A stretch of DNA of 64,000 bases, from assembly GCF_900070365.1 (NCBI RefSeq), contig NZ_LN850107.1, forward strand, positions 2,046,001-2,110,000. Reading direction: 5' to 3'. The notes under the pieces are model-generated. The model did no database searches. It had not been told where the DNA came from and saw only the letters and a list, made by a program, of their open reading frames with translations. Shown here one piece after another: positions 14,445-23,894 of this stretch. This DNA is from Alloactinosynnema sp. L-07 (GTDB lineage Bacteria; Actinomycetota; Actinomycetes; Mycobacteriales; Pseudonocardiaceae). A program made the translations under genes and the position numbers. Each line of letters opens with the position of its first letter. Within the stretch, counting starts at the first letter, position 1.

Positions 14445-17400
14445 ATGGCGTGGGTGACCCCAATCGGGTCGGACCCGACTCAGATCGACTACCGGCTCGG
14501 CCTCGGACACGGCTGTGTCACCGAGGAAATCAGCGACGCTCAACTCGATCAACAAACCGATATGCGCGAGCGCCCGCTGATGTGGGTCGGCAGCGCGCTG
14601 GCCGACCTCGGAATCGAAGCCGGAACCGAGCTCACCCCCGAGCAATTCGACATGGCCCGCGCCGTGGTCGCCGGCTACCACCCGCACACCGGCGAGCAAC
14701 TCGTCGCGCACAAGACAGGCGTGCCCCGCGGCGCGAAAGTCGCCCTCGCCCCACTGGTCCGGATGATCGAGGGCGTCACCCGGGAAGCCGCCGTCCCCAT
14801 CGAGGAAGTCCTCACCAGCGCCCGGATGCGCGAGATATACGCGCGCGCTCAACGCGCCGTCGACCGCGAGGGCGAAGGCGCCGCGCTGCGCGCCGACCAC
14901 GCCGGACAACTCGCCGACGCCGCCGGACTCACCCCCGACGAAGTGTGGGGCGAGCAGACCTTCACCGACGCCGTCGCCCAACTGAACATCACCATCACGA
15001 TGCCCGACGGCACCCGGAGAACGTTCGACAACCGGGTTGTCGTCGGCAACCTCGCCTACGACGTGACCCTCACCCTGGACGGCTCCTTCCGCGCCGCCTA
15101 CGGCCTGGTCGACGACGCCACCCGCGCCGAACTCGACGCCATCTACACCGACCAGGCCATGGCCACCTTCAACTGGCTCGAAGGCGCCACCGCCTACGGC
15201 ATGCGCGGCCACCACGGCGATGGCCAGACCGCCACCGTCACCCAAGGCAACGGCTTCGCCGGCTGGGCGATGTTCCACCGCACCGCCCGACCCGTCGACG
15301 GCGCCGCGGTCGGCGACCCGCACTGGCACGTGCACTACACGATCGCCAACATGACCATGGGCGAGGACGGCAAATGGTCCACCATCGCCTCGGGCGGCCG
15401 CGACCTCATGCGCCACGCGAAGGTGGTCGACAAGCTCCTGCAGGCCGCCGTCCGCGACGTGCTCACCCGCCGCTACGGCGCGCAGTTCCGACGCAGCGAC
15501 CGCACCGGCCTCTGGGAGCTCGCCTCCATCTCCGACGAGGCCATCCTCCTGTACGCCAAACGCGGCCAAGGCATCGACAAAGCGCTGATCAAGATGGGTA
15601 TGAGCCCCGAAGAAGCCACCAAGGCAGTGCGCCGCGTCGCGGCGTCACAGACCCGCGAACGCAAAGGCGAGAGCACCACCGCCACCGACGAGACACTCGC
15701 CGGACACTGGCGGCGCGAAGCCATCGCCGCCGGACTCGACCCCGACCAAATCACCCGCGACGCATTCGGCGGCGGCCCCACCGCCCCGGTTTCGCGCCCA
15801 ACCCTCGACGAGCTCGCCACACTGCTGCAGAACGTCGACTCCGGCCTCACCGCGCACACACGCAGGTTCTCCCGCGCCGACGCCCTCGCCGCGGTCGCCG
15901 ACGCCCTGCCCAACGGCGGCACCCACGCCGAGATCGAGCAACTCACCGACCACGTCCTCGAGCACGCCGGGTTCGTCAAACTCTCCAAGAAACCCGCCCG
16001 CACCACCGAGCCCCAACCCACCAACGGCGAACGACGCCAGCTCGCCGCCGGGCACATGGCCAACGCCGCGCTCTACACCACCCAAGACGTCATCGACGTC
16101 GAGAAGGTCATCGTCGCGGCCGCCGAAGCCAGCCACCCCGACCAGACCGACATCCGCGTCAGCCCCGTCACCGCCGAGATGGCGGCCAGCACCATCGAGG
16201 CCGCCGGCGGCTTCGAGCTCTCCGCCGAGCAACGCAGCGAACTGCTGCGCATCACCACCTCCGGCCGCGCGCTCGACGCGCTCATCGGCCCGCCCGGCAG
16301 CGGCAAGACCACCCTCATGGACGCCGTCCGCGCCGCCTACCAGGCCGAGGGCATCATCATCGCCGGCGGCGCCACCCAGGGCGTGACCGCGCAGACCCTG
16401 CAAGCCGAGTCCGGCATCCCCAGCCGCACCGTCGCCCAGTGGCTCTGGCGCATCGACACCGGGCCGGGCCTGCGCGGCGTCGACGTCCTCGTGCTCGACG
16501 AAGCGGGCATGATCAACGACCGCGACCGCGCCCGGCTCTACTTCGCCGCGGCCGCCGCTGGCACGAAGATCGTCGAGATCGGCGACCCCAAGCAGCTGCG
16601 CGGCGTCGGGGTCGGATCCTCCTTCGGCGTGGTGCACAAGATCGTCGGTGGCGGAGCCCTCACGGAGAACCGGCGACAGGCCGAAGCCGACGAACGCGCC
16701 GCGATCGCCGCGTGGCGGCGCGGCGACTACGCCGAGGCACTCACCTCCTGGGCCGACCGCGACCGCCTCGTCGTCACCGAGACCGGCCAGGAAGCCACCG
16801 CCGCGATGCTCGCCACCTGGGTCGACCAACGCAAGGGCGCGCCGAACCCGTTCGTCGAGCAACGCGGCCTGCTCATGGTGGCCAGCACCAACGAGATGGT
16901 CGACCGGCTCAACGACGGCGCCCAGGCCCTGCGCGCCGTCGCCGGTGAACTCGGCGCGAGCCGCACCTACCAGCTCGCTGGCGGCAACACCCAGACCCTG
17001 CACGAGGGCGACCACATCATGATCCGCGTCAACGAGCGCGGCACCACCGGACCCGACGTCCTCAACGGCTACCGCGGCGTCATCGACACCATCCACGACG
17101 ACGGAAGCCTCGCCGTGCGATGGGAACGCGACACCGGCGACGGCCGAATCACCGAATCCGCACTCCTCGAGCCGCAGTTCGTCGCCAAGGGCGGACTCAA
17201 CCTCGGCTACGCCATCACTATCCACAAATCCCAGGGCATGACCGTCGGCTCCGACGGCGCGACCTGGACCGGCCCGGACGGCGAACGTCGTGGGGGAGCG
17301 GTGCTGTTCAGCGCCGCAGGCGCCGACAACCCCGGCAGCTACGTCGCCGCCAGCCGCCACAAACTCGCCATGTTCATGTTCATCGCGCGCAGAGACGTCG

Positions 17401-19268
17401 AAGGCTCCCAGGACGAGTACCTACTCGGCCTGCCGCGCACCGCGTGGGACCGCACCCGCCGCGTGATCACCAAGCTCATCGACCGCGCCAAGGCCACCGA
17501 GATCAACCGCAACGACACCCCCGTCCTCGTCGACCTCGGCCTCCTCGACGACCCCAACCCCCGGCGCCACACCACCACCGCCGCGCAACCCGGGCAGCAC
17601 ACCCCCACCCCAGACGACATCGAACGGAAGAAGGCCTTCCGCGCCAAGAACCACGCCGCCGAAGTCGTCCGCCGCGCCAAAGCCGAAGCACTGCTGAACA
17701 AGGAATGGGGCGAGCACCCGGCCGTCGACCGCGTCATCGACGGCCCGGCGTTCAGCACACTGGCCCGCTGGCTCGACCGCATCGACAACGCCGGCGGCGA
17801 CCCCCGCGCCGTGCTGCGCGGCATCGACCCCGACGAGATGACCGCGCCGCACGTCCGCGACGCCAGCCGTTTGGCCGCGTCCCTGGTCAAGGAGATCGCA
17901 CTCACCGACCCGACCACCACCAGGCCCCGCCCCCGACCACTGACCAAGGCCCAACGCCAAGCCCGCGCCGACACCGCCGAGAACACCCAGCGCGCCGCAG
18001 CGGCCAACCTCCTGCGCGCGGAATGGGGCCAGCACCCAGTCGTCGACCGCGTCATCAGCGGCCCGGCTATCGGCGCCCTCGCCCAGAACCTCGCCACCGC
18101 GGCCGCCGCCGGACACGACCCGCGCGCCATCCTGCGCGGCATCGACCCCGACACCGTCGCCCGGCCACAGATCTCCAACCCCAGCGCGTTCCTCGCAGCC
18201 CGAGTCCGCGCTGGCGCCGCCGACCAGCCACGCCCAGCCGCAACCCCGGCAGCCCAAATACCACCCAAGGAACTCGCCATGACCGACGAGCAGCAGCTGA
18301 CACCCGCCCAAGTCGCCGGCGCGATCGCCGCGCTCGACACCTGGTGGCGAAACCCCGGTGGCGACGACTGGCGGGCGCCCGGCGTGACATGGAATGACGA
18401 CGACGTGAGGGCCATGCACGCCGCGCTCAACGCACCCAACGTAGACGCCGCGCTCACCGCCATCGGCGCCGCTCCCGGCGACCCACTCCTGTCCTCGCCA
18501 CAACAAGATGCCGACAACCGGGCCACCATGACCGAGATCCTGGTGGCCGCCCGCGGCGGACAGCAGGTCCCCGCCAACCCGTCCCACCAGATTCCGCGGG
18601 AACCGACCCTGGACACCATGGTCCCCGCCTACGAACGCACCAACTCCTGGCTCAGAGCCCAGACCGCGACCGCACCTGAACCCTCGAGCCACGACGCGAT
18701 GTGGCCCTCTTGGCTACCGGCTCCCGTCGACCCGGCAGGGCTGGAGGGCCGCGTCCGCTCGATTGCCGAAGCCGGCCGCGTCGACGCCCGCGACATACGC
18801 CGCCGCGTCGTCGACCTCGGCCGCGAAGCCGCCCGCAACCGGCCCGACTGGGTCGAACAACTCGGCCCCGCCCCCGCAGGCGCCGCGCAGCGCGCCCGCT
18901 ACCTCGCCAACATCACCACGATCGCCGCCTACCGCGAGCAGCACGGCGTCTCCGGTCCTGACCCGCTCGGCCCGCCCCCACCCGCCTCAGACACCCACAC
19001 CGCCTACCAGGCGGCACAACGCGCCCGACAACAGCTGACCCGGCCCGCCGCTGCGCCGTCTCGATCCGACACCCGCACCACCGCCCAGCACACGACGGTG
19101 CCCGCCGACAAGAACCGGCCACCCGCACCGGCCGTCAGCCAGGCCGCCGACGAAGCCCGGCACCGCGCCGCCCGGATCGCCGAACAGCAACGCCAAGCGC
19201 AACACCAGGCTCACGACCCGGGCCGCCGAAGCCCCAAACCCACTCAAGGCCCGCGCCCCGGGCAGTGA
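14445..19268 (+). CDS. traA: TraA, MobF-family conjugative relaxase/helicase
   Basis: 1607 aa. ATG 14445 is chosen because GGGGAGG lies 7 nt upstream and it puts a Tyr (QIDYRLG, residue 16) where MobF relaxases keep the catalytic tyrosine; an ATG at 14394 has no usable SD. The metal-binding histidines are in DPHWHVHYTIANM (about 290-302). A RecD-like helicase follows: Walker A GPPGSGKTT (about 615), Walker B VLVLDEAGM (about 682), IGDPKQLRG and the HKSQGMTVG motif (about 926). The protein nicks oriT, stays bound to the 5' end and unwinds the transferred strand. Residues about 1080-1260 hold two copies of a roughly 70-aa unit (EWG-HP-VDRVI-GPA ... DPRA-LRGIDPD); the tail is Pro/Gln/Arg-rich. 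Confidence 0.93.
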   Translation: MAWVTPIGSDPTQIDYRLGLGHGCVTEEISDAQLDQQTDMRERPLMWVGSALADLGIEAGTELTPEQFDMARAVVAGYHPHTGEQLVAHKTGVPRGAKVALAPLVRMIEGVTREAAVPIEEVLTSARMREIYARAQRAVDREGEGAALRADHAGQLADAAGLTPDEVWGEQTFTDAVAQLNITITMPDGTRRTFDNRVVVGNLAYDVTLTLDGSFRAAYGLVDDATRAELDAIYTDQAMATFNWLEGATAYGMRGHHGDGQTATVTQGNGFAGWAMFHRTARPVDGAAVGDPHWHVHYTIANMTMGEDGKWSTIASGGRDLMRHAKVVDKLLQAAVRDVLTRRYGAQFRRSDRTGLWELASISDEAILLYAKRGQGIDKALIKMGMSPEEATKAVRRVAASQTRERKGESTTATDETLAGHWRREAIAAGLDPDQITRDAFGGGPTAPVSRPTLDELATLLQNVDSGLTAHTRRFSRADALAAVADALPNGGTHAEIEQLTDHVLEHAGFVKLSKKPARTTEPQPTNGERRQLAAGHMANAALYTTQDVIDVEKVIVAAAEASHPDQTDIRVSPVTAEMAASTIEAAGGFELSAEQRSELLRITTSGRALDALIGPPGSGKTTLMDAVRAAYQAEGIIIAGGATQGVTAQTLQAESGIPSRTVAQWLWRIDTGPGLRGVDVLVLDEAGMINDRDRARLYFAAAAAGTKIVEIGDPKQLRGVGVGSSFGVVHKIVGGGALTENRRQAEADERAAIAAWRRGDYAEALTSWADRDRLVVTETGQEATAAMLATWVDQRKGAPNPFVEQRGLLMVASTNEMVDRLNDGAQALRAVAGELGASRTYQLAGGNTQTLHEGDHIMIRVNERGTTGPDVLNGYRGVIDTIHDDGSLAVRWERDTGDGRITESALLEPQFVAKGGLNLGYAITIHKSQGMTVGSDGATWTGPDGERRGGAVLFSAAGADNPGSYVAASRHKLAMFMFIARRDVEGSQDEYLLGLPRTAWDRTRRVITKLIDRAKATEINRNDTPVLVDLGLLDDPNPRRHTTTAAQPGQHTPTPDDIERKKAFRAKNHAAEVVRRAKAEALLNKEWGEHPAVDRVIDGPAFSTLARWLDRIDNAGGDPRAVLRGIDPDEMTAPHVRDASRLAASLVKEIALTDPTTTRPRPRPLTKAQRQARADTAENTQRAAAANLLRAEWGQHPVVDRVISGPAIGALAQNLATAAAAGHDPRAILRGIDPDTVARPQISNPSAFLAARVRAGAADQPRPAATPAAQIPPKELAMTDEQQLTPAQVAGAIAALDTWWRNPGGDDWRAPGVTWNDDDVRAMHAALNAPNVDAALTAIGAAPGDPLLSSPQQDADNRATMTEILVAARGGQQVPANPSHQIPREPTLDTMVPAYERTNSWLRAQTATAPEPSSHDAMWPSWLPAPVDPAGLEGRVRSIAEAGRVDARDIRRRVVDLGREAARNRPDWVEQLGPAPAGAAQRARYLANITTIAAYREQHGVSGPDPLGPPPPASDTHTAYQAAQRARQQLTRPAAAPSRSDTRTTAQHTTVPADKNRPPAPAVSQAADEARHRAARIAEQQRQAQHQAHDPGRRSPKPTQGPRPGQ

Positions 19269-19452
19269 ACAGGCTTCGTTCTCGGAGGAAATCCCGCGGG
19301 ACAACAGGTAACCTCGACGCCAGCGAGGTTGAACCCCGCAACACGGGGCTCGGGCCGCCGCCGCACTTCGATCTGCGGCGTTGACGACGTCAACCGCGCG
19401 AGGGTGTGGACCCCCCAGTCGCACCCGAGGTAATGCGCCCTCACCCCCGGTG

Positions 19453-19469
19453 ACCCCCAGGCTGGGGGT
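19453..19469 (+). terminator. Short hairpin after traA
   Basis: ACCCCCAG-G-CTGGGGGT is a compact inverted repeat about 185 nt after the traA stop. With a 1-nt centre the hairpin would lose 1-2 pairs. The remaining spacer 19269-19678 has no recognised gene. Confidence 0.35.
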
Positions 19470-19678
19470 GGGGGCGCACTCGTGCGTCCACTCCACCACC
19501 GGATCCGGCCCCCTTCCTCGCTGTTCCCCCAGCACGGTGGGGATCACCCGATCGTGAACGCCGTTCGTGCGGAAGCATGAGCAGCCGCCCGCCGCCGAAT
19601 GGACCGCATCCGATCGCGAACTGGATCCGATCCTGCAGCCGGGTGCGCGCTGACCGCTCTCTTCATAGGGGTGACCGG

Positions 19679-19906
19679 ATGATCACTGACTTCTCGCTGG
19701 CCTCTGCGGCCACGCGTGTCGCCGAGCGCATTTGTGACGGGATGAAGTACCAAGAACGCTTTCTACGGGGGGAGCAGGTCTGGGCTGACGTGGCGAGCAT
19801 GGCCTCCGGCGGCCAGATCCACGGCCGCCCACCCCCGCAGCCGCTGACCATCGCCCCCCGCAGCGCGTCGATGATGTGTGTCAGCAGCGCGATCGAGCTC
19901 ATGTAG
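19679..19906 (+). CDS. Small hypothetical protein, 75 aa
   Basis: ATG 19679 with AGGGGTGA upstream. The N-terminal half (MITDFSLASAATRVAERICD, then KYQERFLRGEQVWADVASMA) has natural composition and a helical pattern. The C-terminal half is Pro/Ser/Met-rich and may be out of frame, so the gene could be a truncated remnant like its downstream neighbours. No family recognised. Confidence 0.35.
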   Translation: MITDFSLASAATRVAERICDGMKYQERFLRGEQVWADVASMASGGQIHGRPPPQPLTIAPRSASMMCVSSAIELM

Positions 19907-19930
19907 CGCCGCAGCAGAGTAGTGTTCGCG

Positions 19931-20751
19931 ATGCACCCCGACCTGGTCGCCGAGATCATGCGCGCCGCCGCCGACCAGATGACCGCCCAGGTGTTCCACC
20001 GCCTGCCCTACGAGAACCCCCCTGGTCACCTTCCCGGACCCGGTGCTCGAACGAGGTATCGACGGACGGCCATACCGCATCCTCGGGTTCTACGCCTACG
20101 GCACCAGCGGTGGCCAGCAACGAGGCGACCGGCGACTGTGCTCCACGCACGATCCAGCCAACAAGGCGCTCGGGTTGATGACGATCTGCGAGGTCCTCGA
20201 CGACCGCGGCCAGGTCATCGAACCGCGACATGAGCCGCGTCTCGGTGCCCATGGACGGCCGATTCACCATCGACGAAGCCGTCGAGAAGATGCTCGGCGG
20301 CTACACCGTCAACCCCGACGGGTTTGGCCCCATCGCCGCCGACGCGGAGAAAGAGTGGACCGCGAAGATCACCAAACTTGCGGTCAACGCGTTGCTGTAC
20401 CTGTGCAGCAAGACCCCTGACATCGAGGAGATCCTCGCGCGACCGGGCAAACGCAAGCCCGGCAAGGCCAAGACCTCCACCGGGCGGCCGGCCAAGCCAC
20501 CACGGTTGATCAAGACGGGGTGGCGACTCGGACCGAACCTGATGCGGATGCGTGCGGCGGCCGCGGCTGGCGACATCACGCCGGGCGCAGGCAAACAAGG
20601 CCCGCAGCACCGCCGGTGTCACTTCAAGATCGTCTGGTGTGGGCCGGGCCGGACCGAGCCCCAGTCGGTGTTCGTTCTGCCCTACCAGACCCACAAGGAG
20701 CTGCTGGGTCTCGATGTCGAGCGGATCGTCGTCCCTGTCCGGGCCGTGTGA
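19931..20751 (+). pseudogene. Frameshifted gene, possibly AcrVA2-like
   Basis: Three frames must be joined. Frame 1 from ATG 19931 starts MHPDLVAEIMRAAADQMTAQ and is lost in a C-run near 20017-20022. Frame 2 gives LVTFPDPVLERGIDGRPYRI and a Cys-containing middle to about 20228. Frame 3 gives MSRVSVPMDGRFTIDEAVEK, then NALLYLCSKTPDIEEIL, a Lys/Pro/Arg linker, PPRLIKTGWRLGPNL and QHRRCHFKIVWCGPGRTEPQ, ending at 20751. The NALLYLCS segment and the RR-x-H-...-W-GPG block recall my memory of the AcrVA2-like family (an anti-CRISPR against Cas12a and its broad relatives). This is a tentative resemblance. The last frame (from 20230) could still be made alone. Confidence 0.45.
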
Positions 20752-20766
20752 TCAGCGACCTGGTGG

Positions 20767-21248
20767 TCACCCGTCGGCCTCGGTGACCGGGTCGACGTCC
20801 GGGCTGCTTCGTCCGAGCACGGGGGAGCCGGGCGCGGGGCCGATGTCGACAGGTACGACGTTCTCGCCGCGCTCAAGCGCATCGGTGACCTCGGCGGAGT
20901 TGCTGATCCTGGCCCGGGTGAAGGTCACATGCAGCGGGTCGACCGGGATCCGCACGCCGGCCACCGGCAGGGACAGGCCGATCAGCTGGAAGCTGAGCCG
21001 GGCGCCGGGGCCGGCTTCGAGGTAGTCCATCAGGATCTGGGCTTCCTCGGCCGTGCATAGTTGGTGGCAGACGGCGATGGCGGGGAGGCAGAGGTAGCTC
21101 CTGACCACGCAGCAGCCCCGACACGATCGCGAGGTTGCGTTCGTCGGCACGTGACCACTGGGCGGGCAGCGGGATGTATGTCGAGTTGGTCGCGGATCAT
21201 GATGAGGTCGCGCAGCTTCCTGGCGAGCGTGACGAAGCGGCCGCGCAC
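20767..21248 (-). pseudogene. Degenerate hypothetical gene downstream of the conjugation operon
   Basis: Reading the minus strand from GTG 21248: VRGRFVTLARKLRDLIMIRD, a frame change near 21185, YIPLPAQWSRADERNLAIVS, a second change near 21112, then VVRSYLCLPAIAVCHQLCTA and a C-terminal domain with LSFQLIGLSLPVAGVRIPVD and VTFTRARISN, ending at 20767. The parts join into a plausible protein of about 160 aa of unknown function that would be the last gene of the minus-strand conjugation operon (it starts 33 nt after the DUF4913 stop). Two frameshifts suggest decay or sequencing error. Confidence 0.4.
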
Positions 21249-21280
21249 CGATGAGACTCGCCGAGGGTGCGTGCGACCGG

Positions 21281-21973
21281 TTACGGTGCCGAGTCGGCAG
21301 CATGCGCGCGCGGCTTCCCGCGCTTGGTTGGCCACGGCAGCACCATCGGGGTCTTCTCCGGCCGCGTTTCCACGTCCGCGGTGACGAAGTCGGCGAACTC
21401 GTCGTCGGTGCTCTGTTGTCGCGCGGTCGGGTCGACGTGCCTGCGGCGTTCCTTGCACTCGCGCCAGTCGGCGTAGCTCGCCAAGCGGTGCAGCATCGGC
21501 CACAGCCACCGGTCGCGCCAGGCCGTCATCGCCGTCGAGGGCCGATCCCCCGAGCAGTACGCCTCGCGCCAGGCCGCGTAGACGTCGGAGAGTTCGTCGA
21601 CGGCCACGGAGTGGCGGTACCAGCACGGTGGGATGCTGACCTCGCTGGGCAGCGGATACCGGCGGATGAGGTAGTCGGCGAACCAGCGCGTCTCCGCCCA
21701 CAGCTGCGTCGCCTGCTCGCGGGTGAGGAACTCCCACGCCCACCGGTTCGGGCGCGCGAGGTTGACCTTTTCGGTCAGGCTGTTCTCCAGCGCCTCGAAC
21801 GACTCGTGCAGCGCTCGCAGATGCTCGTCGTGGGCGGCGACGTGGTCGTCGAGCCGGTGCATCTGCCCGGACAGTTCGGCGACGACCTCGGGCAGCATCG
21901 ACTCGTCGAGGACCGGCACATCCTCGAACACACCCGGCTCCTCGCCGTCCGGATCGACCAGCGCGTCAGACAT
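21281..21973 (-). CDS. DUF4913-like protein of the conjugation operon
   Basis: 230 aa from ATG 21973, which overlaps the end of the coupling-protein gene by 8 bp (coupled translation); an ATG 27 nt upstream is less likely. The N-terminus is acidic with a helical region of Gln/His/Glu heptads (about 30-70). The domain at about 78-175 shows the Trp/Leu pattern of DUF4913: WAWEFLTREQATQLWAE, PPCWYRHSVAVDELSDVYAA and a WRDRWLWPMLHRL end. DUF4913 proteins regularly accompany actinobacterial VirD4/VirB4 genes; their biochemical role is unknown. No signal peptide. Confidence 0.65.
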   Translation of the reverse strand: MSDALVDPDGEEPGVFEDVPVLDESMLPEVVAELSGQMHRLDDHVAAHDEHLRALHESFEALENSLTEKVNLARPNRWAWEFLTREQATQLWAETRWFADYLIRRYPLPSEVSIPPCWYRHSVAVDELSDVYAAWREAYCSGDRPSTAMTAWRDRWLWPMLHRLASYADWRECKERRRHVDPTARQQSTDDEFADFVTADVETRPEKTPMVLPWPTKRGKPRAHAADSAP

Positions 21974-23894
21974 GGTCGCCGGCCGCCGCGTCCTGCTCAT
22001 CCGGTTCCGGGGCGTCGTGGTCCGTGTCGGTCACCTCGGGTTCCTTCGGCGGCCCTCCGCCGTGCTCGGCGACCAGCCGCCGGGTTTCGTCGCGGGAGGA
22101 TTGCACCCGCTCCCGCAGGTCCGCGGCCTCCCACCATCCCGGCAGATCGACGATTGCCCCGGCCAGGTTCCGGTAGAACATCAGCGCCTGCCCGTCAGGC
22201 AGCTCGCGGATCTCGTTCCCGGTTAGCGCGCGCCGCATCCGTTGGGAGACAGTCACTTGGCTGCGAGCTGGTCCGCTGGAGATGCTGGCCTGGTCGATGG
22301 CCCGCTCGGGCAGCAACCGAGCCATCTCCTCAAGATCGCGGCTGTGGGACAACCCGCCCAGAACCAGCTTGATCGAGGCGTTATCCCAGATCTCCGTGGC
22401 CTGCTCGGGCCCCCACCGCTGCCGCAGTTGTGAAAGCGACTGCACGTAGACGTAGAGCTGGATCCCGCGGCCGCCGGAGTCGGCCATCAGGCTGGCCAGG
22501 TCGTCGAGCGGGGTGACATTGGCGGCCTCGTCCAGGACCGCCCGCAGCGGCGGGTCCAGGCGCAGGTCACCGGCAGCCGGTGCGGCGAGCAGTTCGGCGG
22601 TCGGGTGCTGGGACAGCACGTCGGCGCGGTGCAGGATCTCCTTGGCCAGCGCGTTGATGATCGGCGCCGCCGAGTTCTTCCGGCCCCGGCTGACCAGATA
22701 CAGGGTGTCTCGGCCACCGCGGATGAAGGCGTCGACGTCGAGATGCTCATCGTCGGGCCCGGGACTGCATGCGGCGCGAACGGCGGGGGAGGCAAGAGGT
22801 CTGAGCAGAAGAGCCAGGGTTGCGTAGATCGCCGCGCCCCCGGAGGCGTCGTTGCTCGACGAGGCGCTGTCGATGATCTTGCTCAGCTCAGCGGAGACTC
22901 CGAACGCCGCGCGAATGTCGGTGTCGAGGATCTCGGCTGGTTTCCGCGATTGCGTGTTGGTCCACAGCCGCAACTCATCGACCCCTGCCTTGGTCAACGC
23001 GGCGGCGTGTAGCAGCGCGGCCATCACACCCTCGGCCTGGCCGCCGAAATAGCCGGAGTCCTTGGTGTCACCGAGCGGGCGCGCCGAGCAGACCGCGACC
23101 GCCCGCCGAAGGGCGACGTCGTAGTCCTCACACCCGGTGATCAATGACCACCGCATCCGCCAATGCCACGGGGTCCGACCCTCCGGGTCGAACACCATGA
23201 TCCGGCCGGATCGGGCGCGCTCCATCATCGTCAACTCGAGCAGGTCGAACCGGGTGCTGGTGGCCAGGACCGCGCCGGGTGCTCGCATGATGTCGGCGAC
23301 GGCTTGACGGCCGGTCTTTCCCATGCGGACGGGCGCGACGCACAACTTCGAGTCCTCGTGCGTGGCGTACAGCAACGCACCGGTGCTGCGCTGCACGGCG
23401 AACCGCGCACCAGCCTCGTCCGGGTCAACACGCCGTGCCCCCGCCAGCGACGGCCGGAGCCGCGCAGCGCCCTTCGCCACAGCCTTGCGCCCCAGCCGCT
23501 CGTCCAGCGCGCGGGCCTGCGCCAGCCCGGAGCGTTGCTCGGCCGTACGAGCACGCCCGCGCCTGCGCGACGCCGCGAACAACATCCACGCGGCCGTCTC
23601 CAGCGTGGCCACCGCCGCGACCAGCAGGTACGTCACCACGGCCGGACCGGGACGAGGATCAGCGGGCCACGCCGTGGCGGGGTCGCCGGGAGCTGAGGCC
23701 CATCTGGTCACGATCGCGGGCAACTCGCGCCATGAGGGCCATGCCCACCCGGTTCCGCCGATCGCGCCGGACAGAGCCGCGCCGAGCAGCGCGGCGACGG
23801 CGACGGCGACGAGCAGGGCGAGCAGGGCCGGGTAAAACACCCCGATCACTGGCCGGGCTTGCGGCGGTGGCTGTTCGTCAGGTCGCGCGGCCAT
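21966..23894 (-). CDS. VirD4/TraG-type coupling ATPase
   Basis: 642 aa. Membrane segments at about 17-46 and 86-106 form the N-terminal anchor. The ATPase domain starts with a Walker A variant, VAPVRMGKTGRQ (about 187), and continues with GRIMVFDPEGRTPW, a large helical insertion, the Walker B LRAVLDEAANV (about 455) and GIQLYVYVQSLSQLRQRWG, an arginine-finger region typical of VirD4/TraG proteins. The coupling protein brings the TraA-DNA complex to the secretion channel. It overlaps the VirB4-type gene by 17 bp and the DUF4913 gene by 8 bp. The C-terminal 45 residues are acidic. Confidence 0.88.
   Translation of the reverse strand: MAARPDEQPPPQARPVIGVFYPALLALLVAVAVAALLGAALSGAIGGTGWAWPSWRELPAIVTRWASAPGDPATAWPADPRPGPAVVTYLLVAAVATLETAAWMLFAASRRRGRARTAEQRSGLAQARALDERLGRKAVAKGAARLRPSLAGARRVDPDEAGARFAVQRSTGALLYATHEDSKLCVAPVRMGKTGRQAVADIMRAPGAVLATSTRFDLLELTMMERARSGRIMVFDPEGRTPWHWRMRWSLITGCEDYDVALRRAVAVCSARPLGDTKDSGYFGGQAEGVMAALLHAAALTKAGVDELRLWTNTQSRKPAEILDTDIRAAFGVSAELSKIIDSASSSNDASGGAAIYATLALLLRPLASPAVRAACSPGPDDEHLDVDAFIRGGRDTLYLVSRGRKNSAAPIINALAKEILHRADVLSQHPTAELLAAPAAGDLRLDPPLRAVLDEAANVTPLDDLASLMADSGGRGIQLYVYVQSLSQLRQRWGPEQATEIWDNASIKLVLGGLSHSRDLEEMARLLPERAIDQASISSGPARSQVTVSQRMRRALTGNEIRELPDGQALMFYRNLAGAIVDLPGWWEAADLRERVQSSRDETRRLVAEHGGGPPKEPEVTDTDHDAPEPDEQDAAAGDHV

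Noticed and set aside
15645..17360. 571-codon minus-strand frame opposite traA
   Set aside because: Mirror frame of the relaxase gene, with Gly/Val/Asp-heavy composition typical of antisense reading.
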